This document shows positions 1 to 11,671 of a DNA stretch of 64,000 nucleotides, piece after piece (within the stretch, counting starts at the first letter, position 1; each line of letters opens with the position of its first letter). The notes beneath the pieces are model-generated. The model saw only the letters and a list, made by a program, of their open reading frames with translations, made no database searches and had not been told where the DNA came from. This stretch comes from Chloranthus sessilifolius (Eukaryota > Streptophyta > Magnoliopsida > Chloranthales > Chloranthaceae). Both the position numbers and the translations under genes were made by a program. Location: contig CM037598.1 in assembly GCA_021018995.1 (NCBI GenBank), forward strand, positions 76,278,671 through 76,342,670. The letters run 5' to 3'.

Positions 1-442
1 ATATTCTTTTAAGAAGAAAGTAAAGCCACTAAGGATTGAGCTTGAGCCAATTTACACGACATCAAATGATGGCAGCCTGACAATCTACAAGCATCCATTC
101 TTTGTCCCAATTTGATAACATCCAAAAATGTGGTCAATAAGGAAACCGCATTGATTGAAAGATTATGGGAAATATTAGTCGATGTGACTTTACAATGAAC
201 TGAAGAAGCTCGGACAGTTGCGGTGCAAATTTTGAACCGACACTTGAACCTTATCCGAAAATCGAGCAAACCGAAGTTGTCAGAACCGGCCCAAAAACTG
301 ATTCAGACCGAATCAAACCCAACTGATTCTTGCTCTGTTTGGTTTCAATTGCTGGTGACGAAAACAAAAATTCAATTAGGTATGATAAGAAAATTGAAAA
401 GAAAATAAAAAAATAAAAACTATTATTAATTTTTTATGGTTT
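1..442. other. Non-coding, low-information stretch
   Basis: No gene is supported here. From about 225 the sequence becomes rich in CCGAAC/AACCGA words that continue into the foldback element starting near 443, so the right half is probably eroded transposon DNA. The short open frames show no recognisable domain. Confidence 0.4.
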
Positions 443-838
443 TTGGGGTTTCGGTTTTGTTTTGATTTAAAAAAAAACCAATAAAAACTGAACCTATTCG
501 TTTAGGTTTTATTTCAGTTTCCGATAAACAGGACCGAAAACCAAAATTTTATGTTTCAGTTCGGTTCGGGTATTCGCACTTGAACCCTTTACTCGGATGC
601 AGTTCTAAGAGCTGCGTCCATACTACTTGGATACGGTTCTAAGAGCTGCGTCTAGACCATGTGGACGCAACTCTTAGAATTGCATCCGAGTAAGGGTTCA
701 AGTTTGGATACCCGAACCGAACCAAAACATAAAATTTTGTTTTTCAGTCTTGTTTATCGGGAACTGAAATCAAACCTAAATGAATAGGTTCAGTTTATAT
801 TGGTTTTTTTTTTAAATTGAAACTAAATTGAAACCCTG
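443..838. repeat. Foldback (inverted-repeat) element, AACCGA-rich
   Basis: Two arms of roughly 180-190 bp are imperfect reverse complements around a short centre near 630-655. Paired blocks include CTTACTCGGATGCA on the right (as its complement) with CTTTACTCGGATGCAG on the left, the TTTATGTTT/AAACATAAA blocks, and the CCTATTCRTTTAGGTTT blocks. No transposase is present. The ACCGAAC-rich interior resembles non-autonomous hAT elements of plants. Ends were set where pairing stops; no clear target duplication was seen. Confidence 0.6.
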
Positions 839-1185
839 CCGTGACAGTTTGGATATGTGCCACACCAAAAATTTGGGCACGATCGGTATATATCCATGTT
901 GGAATTGTAATCAAAGTCAACCTTTAGAAATTTGAAAAATACAAAAAAATTGAAAAACAACTTTAAAAATATATTTTTTAAATTCAAAATTGAACCGAAA
1001 ACACTGAAATTTAGTTCAGTTTGCAAATAAAAAATAATTATAAAACAAAAATGAATTGAAACCAAACCGATTCATCTGTTCAATTTTGGTTCCAGATGAA
1101 TTGGCCCGAAAACTGAAAGTTTCGGCTTCCGTTGGGGTATCCAAACTTGCACTCCTATGTGCAAGTAATGACTCTTTTTTATAAT

Positions 1186-1440
1186 GGGTGGCTCCCCTAT
1201 GGTACCTCTGTTTGAGCCCATGCTTTCTGTGAAAGCGCTCACATCCCAGGCCCTTGAAAATCGTTGATTCCTTTGAATCAGATAACGGAGATCATTTTCC
1301 ACCCAGATCTTCCTCATAATAGATCTTGACAACATAGAACAATAATCAGACAGTCAGTTTTCATTCCATGTGTCACAGATTCTCAAAAAATTGGTCCTCA
1401 ATTTACGTTTGAGCGTAATATGTGCATAAATAATAATTTA
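1186..1440. repeat. Truncated copy of the GGTACCTCTGT foldback MITE family
   Basis: It starts with GGTACCTCTGTTTGAGCCCA and runs through the core shared with the complete copy at 42,091-42,515: the TTGAATCAGAT region, the AGATCTTGA region and the CCATGTGTCACAGATTC region. Only the left half is present, with no matching right terminus. Confidence 0.55.
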
Positions 1441-2508
1441 AGAGCCATCTTTTGGAGATGATGCGCTTGAACTTGGGTCATTATCACTTGTTTACCGGCT
1501 CATAAATAGTAATTTGCATTATCCAAGGTTTGATCCTTAATTTGCATAAATTGAGATTAAGCGGCTAGTCATATCTCTCTTAAAGGGAGATTTTATTTGC
1601 AAACTACAAAACTTCAGGTGCAACCCCTATAGTTGCATTAATAAATTTGTAGGCTTGAAATAAAGAGGCCTGAGACTATGCGCCCGGGTGTAGAGATTTA
1701 TAGAGAAATCTCTACACTCATCGCCAATTGGCCATCTTGTAGCGTCCATCACAAGGATCGAGTGTCAAGTCAACTTAGTAAGCTCCATCAGATTCTATTA
1801 AAAAATATATATTTTTTATAATTTTTTCATCTTTAAAAATATGGTTAAATTTGAGAAAAATCAATGCACCAAAGTTTTGAGGCGTTACCTTATCCTTGAT
1901 CTGTTAATTAGAGGGAAAAAAAGTCAAAAAATAATGTTCTTTTTTCAAATTACATGTCCTATGACTGATCAATCCAAACAGGATTTATTTTGAATTGATC
2001 ATGCCACATGACATGTGATCTAGCTAATAGGCACACAATTCATCCTGTGCGTCGGAGCATATTCTCCCCACGCCTTAAATAAAATAAACTTAAAAGTTAT
2101 TATAATAAAAACATCCCACCTATACTTAAGTTGAAAGACTTATGAGTTGCAAATAAAGCCACCCCTCTTAAAATACATTACATAATTTTATCACATTGGC
2201 TGTGCACTTCAACATCTCAATTAAGAAATGAAGAAGTACGGCAATTATATAAAATCTGATGATCAAAGGCCATCAAACTCCCATAAAACCTTAGCTTTAG
2301 CTTAGCTTTACCTTATAAAATTTAAACTCTAACTCGGATCAGAGCTCTTCAACCCTAATACTTTTGACTTATGACTCGGCTCTATCAAACTTGAATCGAG
2401 CTAGTGCAGTTCGATTGCTATCAGAGATGGTAATGATTGTGGACTAATGGTGTAGCAGAGTCAAGTCGAGCGTTCGAGCTACCAAGCTCTTTTGCAGCCC
2501 TACTCATG
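1441..2508. other. AT-rich intergenic stretch, nothing recognised
   Basis: No coding signal, terminal inverted repeat or RNA gene could be supported in this roughly 1-kb AT-rich stretch. Confidence 0.4.
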
Positions 2509-2509
2509 C

Positions 2510-2920
2510 ATAGGGGTGGAAGTTCGGTTAGCAGAACCGAAACCAAAATTTCAGCTTCACTATCGGTTCACCTAAATCGAACCCAAACAGAAATGTTTCG
2601 GTTTTGGTTAATCGAATTCCCCAGCCACCTGAATCTAACCCGAACCAAACCGATTTGACCGATTCGACTTCGGTTTCAATTTCGGGTTCGATTGATTTGA
2701 TTTTTGTATTTTGGGTTTTTTACTTTTAAATTTTGAAAGAGATTTTCATTTTTTCAATTTTAGGGTCTGTTTTTTCTCTTACTCAATTGATTTTCGATTT
2801 TCGGTACCCAAAATCGAAATTGATCCTACCCAAAACTGATTTTATTTTGATTCCTTTTCAATTTCGTTTCATCGGTTTTCGATTTTAATTTTTTTCTTTT
2901 CTTATTTCCCACCCCTGCGC
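2510..2920. mobile_element. Non-autonomous hAT-like element
   Basis: It begins TAGGGGTGGAAGTTCGGTT and ends TTCCCACCCCTG, so the termini are inverted copies of YAGGGGTGG. The flanking 8-mers CTCATGCA and CGCATGTA match at six of eight positions, consistent with an old 8-bp hAT target duplication. The interior is made of CCGAACC/TTTCGGTT words and has no transposase. A left-end fragment of the same type starts near 7,554. Confidence 0.6.
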
Positions 2921-3087
2921 ATGTATGACACATTGGTGACTCACACCTAATACCATTTTTCAAATCCTCTTGAGCTCATGTGAGGGTAAGGTAAAAGAGA
3001 TTCGTTGACAATATTCCCATTTTTCAAGGATTTTCTTTAGTTATAATTAATTCTAAAACGATAAATTAAGGTATATCTTGTTAATTT

Positions 3088-3289
3088 AATTTTTTGAAGA
3101 CTTAGGCATCCGAGCCTCTTAGAGCACCCGTCTAATCCCAAGAGCACGTGGGTACCCTAAATTAATACATGCCAAGTCAGCACAGAATATAAATCGCTAG
3201 GGTGGCCTCAAGGGGAGGAGGGGATTCGAACTCAAGTCTCTTGCTTATGGAAGCAAGTACCCAGGCCAGCGGCTCTAACCCTTGAGGTT
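3088..3289 (-). mobile_element. tRNA-derived SINE, copy 1
   Basis: Read on the - strand it has a tRNA-like head with a B-box word GAGTTCGAATCCC, about 100 bp of unrelated body, and an A-rich tail (the T-rich left end on the + strand). It is flanked by a perfect 14-bp duplication TATCTTGTTAATTT at 3,074-3,087 and 3,290-3,303, which fixes both ends and shows LINE-mediated insertion. A second copy of the family is at 46,212-46,420. Confidence 0.85.
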
Positions 3290-3634
3290 TATCTTGTTAA
3301 TTTTTATCCAATTTCTCCTACGGATTTGAATAGAAACGATAATTAAAGTATATCTCTCGAATTTCTCGTACAGATAGACAGAAAGATAGAGATCAAGAAG
3401 TAACAAATTTTTTTTATGAGCTAGGATCTACTGTGATCCTTATATACAGATCAAAGATTGTTGGTGCCAATTAGTGCTCACTGATGGACTGATTGAGACT
3501 GTTTGATCAACGGGTCTATTAGATGCAAAGCGTAGAGAAAATATTGCATGAATCAGATGATCACAACCATTCGATTAGTTTACTTTGTTTCAATGTTGTT
3601 CATGAATGCATGGACTCTCCAATACAAAAAGAGA

Positions 3635-4047
3635 AGTGTTAGTGCCACACCCTTTTTGTTACACCCACATCACTTGCGCAAAGCAGAAAATTGTTAACTA
3701 CTTTGAATCAGCTGATGGAGATCAATTTTCATCTCAATCATCCACATAATAGATCTTGAGATTATGGGCATTCCATCAAACGGTCAGATATTGATTTCAC
3801 ATAGCACACATCCAAAAAAGTGAATGCGATCACAATATGCCATCAAACATAGTTTACGTTCACTTTTTATGATATGTGTCATTTGGAATCAATGTCTGAC
3901 CGTCTAATGGTAGTCCCATGATCTCATTTTGTGTGGAAGATTGGGACAAAAAACAATCTTTATCATCAAATTCAAAGCAGTCAATAGTTTTTTGTTTTGC
4001 TTAAGTTGTGTGGCTATAATACAAAGGGGCTGGCTCTAACACTTAAT
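3635..4047. repeat. Foldback MITE (AGTGTTAG ends)
   Basis: The left end AGTGTTAGTGCCACACCC pairs with the right end GGCTCTAACACTT. The arms continue inward through CTTTGAATCAG paired with ATTCAAAGCAG, and through the ATGATCTC and GATATGTGTCA blocks around a centre near 3,840. There is no open frame of note. The core words match the elements at 1,186, 5,520, 8,735, 20,505 and 42,091, so all six belong to one foldback superfamily. Confidence 0.6.
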
Positions 4048-5060
4048 TGATTGTGGCCCTTAAAGGGCGATCTATCAATTCGATGATTAGATTGAGCTAT
4101 ACAACTTAGTTTATAGAAGCTTCACACCAAAACTTGTCCAAACTTGAGATAGAATCCAGTGTGGTGCTCTACAAAACAATATTGTTGTATAAATCTAACT
4201 TCCATCTTGTCAGCAAAAATTACTATGATCTGAACCGTTAAATTTGTCAGCCGCTCTACTTGATTGGAATGTCGGCAAAAATCTAAATTGATCAGATCAA
4301 CCAACAACAATGATTCACGCCTCTTCCGTGAACAGCCTATACAATAAGCGGGTCAATCTTACCCAACCAAAAAAATGAATATATTTTTGCATCTCAAGAT
4401 TTGACCATTTTAGTGGTGGGAGATTGAACTATGCACCGTCTTTGGTGCACGGACCTAGTAACGACTCTAAATCTCTCACCCTCATCCACCTAATGAAATG
4501 GTTGACTAGGGGACCAATTATAATGATTATCAACGGTAGTAGATTTAAGCATACAGTATCTGCCGCACTATAAAAGTGTACTGCATGTTGCTTTCTAATG
4601 TATTTGAAATATTATATTTTTTTTCCCAATGACATATGAATAATTTATTATTTTCTTTTAACAATCATAAATAGATCATTCTACGGCCATTTACTTAATT
4701 TACTCATCAAATTAAGTGGCAGATGACTCTGAGCAATTCAAGCCATCAAGATGGTAGTTTATATATTAAAGTAAAATATGCTAAAAATTATAATCATCGG
4801 AAGATCCAAATTATTTGATCTATGCATTCTAAAGTGAGCTGTTAAAATTAAAGTGCATTTTTTTAAATGGTTAAAATTAAAGTGTTACAAATTTTCTCTA
4901 AAACATTTTTCAATAGTGGTTTGCTAATTGACCTATTTGTATTGATCAAATATATGTGTTTGGATATGTATACGGGAAGTTGTAGGAAAATAACATATCC
5001 TAAGAAAAAAAAGCTAAATGACTAAAAAATTTTATATGTATTAAGTTTTTTTTTCTATTT
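4048..5060. other. AT-rich intergenic stretch, nothing recognised
   Basis: No gene, structured repeat or RNA gene could be supported. The one 62-codon open frame on the - strand has no recognisable domain. Confidence 0.35.
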
Positions 5061-5062
5061 AC

Positions 5063-5165
5063 ATATATTAGTGAATTGCTCTAGTGGTAGACTTGGTACT
5101 TTGTGAAGGTTAGATTCTAGGTTCAAACCTTGTTATATGTAATAAATTGTTTATTTTTTTAAATT
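5063..5165 (+). mobile_element. Possible short tRNA-derived SINE or tRNA-like remnant
   Basis: A-box-like TAGTGGTAGACTTGG is followed about 35 bp later by a B-box AGGTTCAAACC and then a T/A-rich tail. The spacing suits an internal polymerase III promoter. No cloverleaf can be folded with confidence and no target duplication was found. Confidence 0.35.
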
Positions 5166-5519
5166 AATTATACTAGAACATGTACACTATATATGTGAGT
5201 ATATAGTAGAGCCCCTTATAAGAGAAATCTCTTCAAAAATAATTCCGTCCAACACCTAAATAGATGGAGGGGAGTTTAAAAATAAGTCAAATTTGTGGAA
5301 TTTAGTTAAACAAAATCAAAGAAGAAATATTTGGTATGAAAACAAATACTATAAAAAAAATTGTTTGAAGATTTTTGATAATTTTGGGTAGTTGAGATAA
5401 TTTTGGATAGATGAGAATCCGCTAATATAAATTAGGATCCCTAAAGCTTAGTAATAAATTTTTAGAAAGTTTGGGTGGCCAATTGATCACCCAAATCATA
5501 ACGTGGTTCTGCCTTTGAT

Positions 5520-5690
5520 TTTTGGGGATGTGTGCTATATAGAATCAACATCAGATCGTCTGATAGGGGCATCATGATCTAAAATCTATCATGAGGAAGA
5601 TCGAAAAAAATAATAATCTTTATCGTCTTATTTAAATCAGTCAATGATTTTTGTCCCTGAAAAAATTGTGTGGTATTATGAGAAGAGTCG
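5520..5690. repeat. Right-half remnant of the foldback MITE superfamily
   Basis: The run from TGTGTGCTATATAGAATCAA through GATCGTCTGATAGG, ATCATGATCT and CAGTCAATGATTTTTG to TTGTGTGGTA follows the right half of the element at 3,635-4,047 in the same order. Confidence 0.45.
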
Positions 5691-5829
5691 TATGGATGAG
5701 AAGTCCGAAGATTTAGAAGATAGAGAATCATGGTAACCCCTCGACATATCTTTTCGGATTTTGACGAAAAATGTGAAGATAATTTTCGACCATTTTGGAT
5801 AATAATTATCCTATTTTCTAAGGGGTACG

Positions 5830-7430
5830 ATACATAGGCAATGTATCATACCGCCCATGTCCAAAACCGATACGTATCGGGTGATACGTATCGGTATCGG
5901 ACGATTTTTTTATCCATGGCTGCCAAGCAACATTTTGAGGGTTTTATTGCAAACTTGTTCCTCGTCCAACTGTGAGCGAAATTGGAGCACATTCTCTTTC
6001 ATTCACACGAAGACAAGAAATAGGCTAACTATAGAATGATTGAAAAAGTTAGTCTATTGTCACTACAACATGAGATTAAGAGTCAGAAATATGCAGAGGG
6101 CAAATCGTGGTAAGATATTATATGAAGTCTTAGTTCATACAATCTTTATTTGATCTAATTGATGAGGCATCAGACATGTACTAATTCATTTATTATATTT
6201 TACCTCACAGATAGTGAATATTTTGATTTTATCAAGTTGGATTATATATTCATGGAGGATGACCCTTTAAATCAATGGATCGAAGAGAGAGAAGAATCAG
6301 TGTTGGATACTGAGGACATCGCATGGCTGAATAATGCTGAAAAAACAGCAGATGAGTAGGCTTCCCAACCACCGAAGCGGAAACGAAGATTGAATCGTCA
6401 TTCAGTGATTGGATATGATGACGAAACGCAACCCGATAGTAAAAATGATGATGGTGGAGGTGATGAAACCTACGTTGACATTAGTGGTGGAGCGGATGAT
6501 ATTGATCCCTATATTTCTGGAGGTATTACCGCATGAGATGAGAACTCACTAACAATGTATAACACTCCTACATTTAGAGGTGGAGGGCTTGAAGGAAGAG
6601 GAACGTCAGAATCTTACCAAACACTACCTCCACCACCACCACAAGGTCCACAAGATGATGTGGGTTATATAACTTCTAGATTCAGGGGATTAAATTTACA
6701 AAATACCGAAGATTCAACAACAAGTAATCCATACTATCGACTTCAACTAACCTATCCTAGGCCATATGACTTTGTTGGTCAAATTTTTAGAGGACCAACC
6801 TTCACTTATTATACTGAGCAATATTCGTCGCTAATGCCTCAGTTTCAAGGAGGCACACATGATCATGGGTATCAATATAACTAACATTATAGCGAAAGCT
6901 CGCGCACCGATGATGATGATAACGAGAGCCAAGAACTACCACGGAATTCAATGTGGCTATAAAGTAATAAATTATTTTTTTTTATAATATACCTTTTAAT
7001 TTTGATAATTAGTCATGTATAATAAAAATTTGATCATTAGTAATGTACAATGAATCAACTATGTTCAGAGTGATCTGTCCTTTGTTGTGGACCTATATTC
7101 TAATATATTTTTATTGTCTGTTAATAAAATTTTTATTTATTAAACAATAAAAAAGAAAGGAAAAAATTGAAAGCTTTTAGTCGTAATTATACAATACTTT
7201 AATTAGGGATCCGTCATATTATAAAATATATATCTAATAAGCTTTAAATACATTTTTAAAAAAGTAAAAAAAATAAAAAATCATAAAATTTATTTTTCTT
7301 AATTTTTTGAGATTTTTTGGGATTTTAAAAAAAAAAAAAAAAAAAATTCAATGTATCAAACCGATACCCGATACATATCATCCTGGAGGTTAGGACGATA
7401 CGTATCGGTTTTCCGATATTTCGACCCTTG
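5830..7430 (+). pseudogene. hAT-superfamily transposase remnant with its 3' terminus
   Basis: The conceptual translation near 5,930-6,040 reads CSSSNCERNWSTFSFIHTK and then RNRL, the hallmark of the hAT C-terminal dimerisation region. Further frames give an acidic segment with DPLNQWIEEREES (about 6,260-6,300) and a Gly/Pro-rich tail (6,555-6,884), as in BED-zinc-finger hAT proteins of plants. The N-terminal BED finger and the acidic catalytic part are absent and the frame is interrupted several times, so it cannot make transposase. The right end at 7,430 is the complement of CAAGGGTCGAAATATCGG and is preceded by GATACGTATCGG words. That terminus matches the small elements at 39,502, 44,427 and 58,552, making this a coding relative of their source. 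No left terminus was identified. Confidence 0.7.
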
Positions 7431-8190
7431 TTGGCAGTTATCGTGGAGCATGTAAATTTGATGTTAATGAGTATTCATATAAAATCTCTTTCGCAGTCCT
7501 TGAATTAGTGGGGCCGACATCCATAAGTGAGTGGAACTCACACGCTTAAAATTAGGGGTGGAAGTTCGGTTAATTATTACTAATAAAAAAAAAGTTTAAT
7601 TAATCAAAACGAAACATAAATAAAAAATTTAGTTCAGTATCAGTTCACAAAAAATCGAAATTTCTTAGGTCACCTTTTAAGTAGAATAAACATTTATTTA
7701 TTTTGTGGAAGATTGGGCTGAAAAATAATCTCCAACACTAATTAATCAATAATTTTCAAATGAAAAAATCTAGTTACAGATACTGAGGGTTACCTCAAAC
7801 CTATTTGTAACTAACAATTCAAGGTAAAATCATAAAGGAAAAATGGCTATGCCATGACAACAATCTACTTTTGGCCGCGTATGCACATGTTTAATCGATT
7901 AAAGTCGGTCCAACTAGCTTACCATCTTGATATGCGTCTATTAAAAAATAATAATTAGAAGAACTGAATTATCTAATTGGTGCACTTTAATTTTATTTAT
8001 TATAGCCATAAAGATATGAATTACACTCCAGATGATTCATATTTATCAGGGAGTGTGATTTTTGAGAACTTCAATTCACTGTATAAAATTACTGATAAGA
8101 CTTAGAAAAACACCTGTCACCATATAGAGTATCTAAAAAGGTGATTATTTGCCATTATTCCTTCTAACTATCGCCAAGATTGGATAGGAT
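7431..8190. other. Intergenic stretch with a hAT-like left-end fragment
   Basis: Near 7,554 TAGGGGTGGAAGTTCGGTT repeats the terminus of the element at 2,510, without a matching right end. Nothing else is recognisable. Confidence 0.4.
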
Positions 8191-8197
8191 TTACAAG

Positions 8198-8425
8198 TTT
8201 TTTTTTTTTTTTTTAATACGGCGATTCGGCTTAGACAATCTTCAGAACTGAGGAGCATGCATGCATATACACGACAATTTCAGAGTAGCGTGAGAGAATA
8301 CCAACTATAGTGGTCAGAGTTAACTAACAAAACCCTCTTATAAAAGCATGAGTAGGAAATAACGTGGAAGACGCGTATCGAACCCACGACCTACTCTCTC
8401 ACATTGGAGGGAGCATACGATTAAT
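8198..8425 (-). mobile_element. Possible tRNA-derived SINE
   Basis: On the - strand a B-box-like GTGGGTTCGATACG lies near the start and the unit ends in a 17-base A tract (T tract 8,198-8,214 on the + strand). Length and layout suit a plant SINE. No convincing A-box or target duplication was found. Confidence 0.4.
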
Positions 8426-8734
8426 AATTGAAGGACAAAAAGATAAAGAAATAATGACTATGATAGCCTTTAAAATAATTTCTCATTACTGTTCACTTAT
8501 TCGGCTACTTGGACTCAAAAATCACACTTATTGAAAATTTTGAATCATTTCATTTATATATTCTAAAATAAACGATTGTTCATTTTTTTAACGGTTGAAT
8601 TTATCGATGATGGACTGATAGTTGAATAATTTGGATTGATTAAACATGTGCATGACGTGGCTTCAAAGTTGATGGAAGTTATCGATGATGGACTGATATT
8701 CTATTTGCAACCATGAATTTCTAAAGCGCACTAA

Positions 8735-9030
8735 AATTGAAATCAATTAACTGCTTTGAACGAATGGAAGTTAATTTTCATTCCAATATTTCACACAATG
8801 AATCTTGAGATAATTGAAATATCATCTAACACTCTCTCCAAAAGTGATCCAAACATCACATTATAACACACTATGTGCAGCCTAATTTTTAGGTCACTTT
8901 TTTCAAGATGTGTTCATTGTGGAATCAAAAAATTTATCACCTATGGTTTGATCTCAACATCCCTTAACAAAAAATAATTCTCATGGTATGATTTAAAGCA
9001 ATGAATGATGTTTCTACTTTGAAGCTATTA
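8735..9030. repeat. Diverged foldback MITE, same superfamily as 3,635-4,047
   Basis: ACTGCTTTGAACGAATGG on the left pairs with GATTTAAAGCAATGAATG on the right. The AATCTTGAGAT and GTGTTCATTGTGGAATCA blocks keep the family order. It ends about 250 bp upstream of the probable EIN2 TATA box. Confidence 0.45.
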
Positions 9031-9283
9031 GAGATTAGGTGGGTGCGAATAGAGGTACCCAAACCCATGTAATAATAAGTTTAACGGCGGTTATACTACT
9101 AGCCGACCTCAAAGTTTTAGTGGTAAGATAGACATGTAATAATCTTAAAATGGAGGTCATTCTGGTCATATCACATCAAGTTAGCGAGAGCCCCCGAAAT
9201 GTATTAGATTATAGTTTCGCTGTCGGGACTAGATACACGAAAGGGACGGATGAGAGAGAAAGAAGAAAAAAACCTTTCTACTG

Positions 9284-9290
9284 TATAAAA
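9284..9290 (+). promoter_or_regulatory. EIN2: Probable EIN2 TATA box
   Basis: TATAAAA lies about 30-40 bp before a CT-rich tract (about 9,330-9,480), typical of plant leader sequence, and about 3 kb before the EIN2 start codon. It is the best core-promoter candidate. The transcription start, perhaps near 9,315, is inferred and unproven. Confidence 0.4.
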
Positions 9291-9314
9291 AAAATATTGG
9301 GAAAACGTTAAACT

Positions 9315-9522
9315 GTCTTCTGTGCGGCTGTGCCTACATTACCGCTTCTTTCTCTCTCCGTCATCTGGTCTCTCTCTCTCTCTCTCTATCGTCAGACTTT
9401 CTCTCTCTTGTTTCTCTCTCTAGAATCTTCTTCTCTCCTTTAATGTCTGCTACTTCTTTCTACTCTTTCAGTAGAAAAGAAAGCTGAAGAGAACTAACTG
9501 CACGAATTTCGATGTTCAAAAG
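9315..9522 (+). other. EIN2: Predicted EIN2 leader exon 1 (non-coding)
   Basis: The stretch is CT-rich, with runs of TCTCTC, and ends at a donor-like AAAAG/GTAGAA. EIN2 genes are known to carry an intron in the 5' leader, which this would begin. Both edges are inferred from composition and splice consensus. Confidence 0.35.
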
Positions 9523-11671
9523 GTAGAAATAAATACTGTTTCCCATATTGTAACCTCAATTTCCTTTTTGTTCTTCTCTAAATTTCTAGTTTAAAATCGA
9601 ATAAAGAAGTGAATTAGATCTGTGTGAATGGTTATCTCAGCTGCTTTTGTGTTTTTTCCTGATATTTTAGTTGTATCTAGGGTTTTGAGGTTTTTTTTTT
9701 CTAGAATTATGATTTTTTATTTTCTAATCTGGAAAATTTGAAGATCCTAAGATTAGGGTTTTGTGGATATGATGTATGGATTTTTTTTTTCTTTTTTTTT
9801 TTGTGTGGGGGGGGGGGGGAGAGGGTGGTGTGGGGGTTAATTCTGATCGATTTGAGTTTGATGTATTCGAAAGAGTTGATTGTACTGTTTTCGATCAACT
9901 GTAGTGGTTTCTTACTTGCTTGAGATCGATGATAGCGGTTTGATTGGAGATTGGGATCTTGTGTGGTATCTTACTGAATGAGAATTGTTAAGTGAAACTT
10001 TTGAATCCTGATGGCGGATTTGAGTTTCGCATGAAGTCCTCCATTAGGAAGACGCATATGATATTATTTCGCAGCTTGTGTAGCTGCTATATGGGTATCA
10101 AGATGTTTGACCATAACTAATACATGAATGTTGGCCATGAATCTGCGATTTCAGATGGATCTTCCTATTGCAATTTGTGATTGGCAAATGATATTATATG
10201 TATGGATATGAGTTCTGGGAGGATGCATTTGGTTGTTGAATTATACTACTTACGATCAGTGTTCGCAGTTGATCTTCGTATTGATTTTGACCTTGATTTT
10301 GACGAATTTCCGGTATTTTTGGGTTTTTTTTACATGTAAGATAGGGCATTTGAGATGTTTATACATGAGTGAATTAATGGCATGATGCTAATTTAAGTTT
10401 AGTTGCTTGGACACCGTGTCTATATCGTTATGTACAGAAGCCTACTCCAATATGACTGTGTACATGTGGCACTATTTATCTTTGGGAGCTATGGGCATGA
10501 CCAGAGTTACCTAATTCATTACATCACCTAGCGAATCGCAAACCGGTTTGATGCGCCGGTTTGCTGCAGTTCTGGACGAACCGGCCAACATAATTTTTTC
10601 TTCTTCATGGGAAAAAGGTGGCTGAGAGGATTTGATCCCTGCCTTCTACATTTGAACGTCACACAACTGACCAGCGGCCCATCATTATAATGTCTGAATC
10701 ATTTGTACATATGTTTTAAATATTTTGACTCTAAAATTTATATGTTATTAAATTTAAAATTCGTTAAAGTATTTTTTTAATTTTTATTCAATACCCATCC
10801 TACCCCTAGCGAACAGGGTTCGCTCAGATGTAGTGAATCGCAAATTATGAATCCGTATCTGAACCGAGCGAACCAACAAATCAGGTACCATTGGGCATTA
10901 CTATATTACAGTGAATTGGTGATATCAATCTCATTCCATCATTTATCTACCCTATACACAAAGCTCGATTGTGAATCTGGGATTCATTGCTATTATCCTT
11001 GTTCTAGAATAAATGGGTTATACATGAAGAAGTGGTTTTGATTAAAAACATTTTTTCTTGGAAAACGATAAGTTTATATAAGCTCAAATGTTTTTTTACA
11101 TGCATGGAAACTTAGGATTATCCACTGATTAAATTCAGATGTACATATCAATTAAAACAGTGAACTATGAAGAGTCATATTTGATCAACTAATTGACAGT
11201 CACATTATAGGTAATTTTTGAAGTTAAAAAAAAAAAAAAAAATTATTTTTAAAACAGATGTGATAAACACGAAGTATAGAGTCTTGGCGAGAACCATGAT
11301 ACCTTGCACCCAAGTATACATGACAATTCCGACATAGCTGATACAGGTAGGGGTATCGGTATCGGCCAGGCCAAATTATTGCTGATACGTATTGGATTGG
11401 CCGACACTTGATACCTTGCACCCATGTATACATGATCAACCAACATGATCATGCGTGAAGTGGATTAATATTGCATAAACTACTAAAACCACAACTGATG
11501 TTGGAAAGAACATTGGTTCTCTTAAATAATCTTGTATAATGTGATGCGGTGATGCCTGCACCTCAGTCTGTTATTCTCTAACATCTACAATATTCATTCT
11601 TTTGATTTTTGTAATTGAAGTTTATGGTGCCTTTCCATCTGCCTTTTGATAACTGTGATTCTGTTCTACAG
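9523..11671. other. Predicted EIN2 leader intron
   Basis: About 2.1 kb without coding signal. It contains a T-rich run followed by a G13 tract (9,807-9,819); a GCGAATCGC/CCGGTTTG-rich patch with a tRNA-like B-box GGGATCAAATCC on the - strand (10,507-10,860); and a 26-bp near-identical direct repeat (11,299 and 11,411) bracketing GGTATCGG-type sequence related to the hAT-like elements elsewhere. The end is set at the acceptor TTCTACAG/GT. Confidence 0.35.

Noticed and set aside
6555-6884. 109-codon frame as a separate gene
   Set aside because: Gly/Pro/Tyr-rich sequence directly downstream of hAT C-terminal motifs, as in the tail of such transposases; treated as part of that remnant.
9707-9923. 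Overlapping frames on both strands around the poly-T/poly-G run
   Set aside because: Homopolymer-driven translations in the predicted leader intron.
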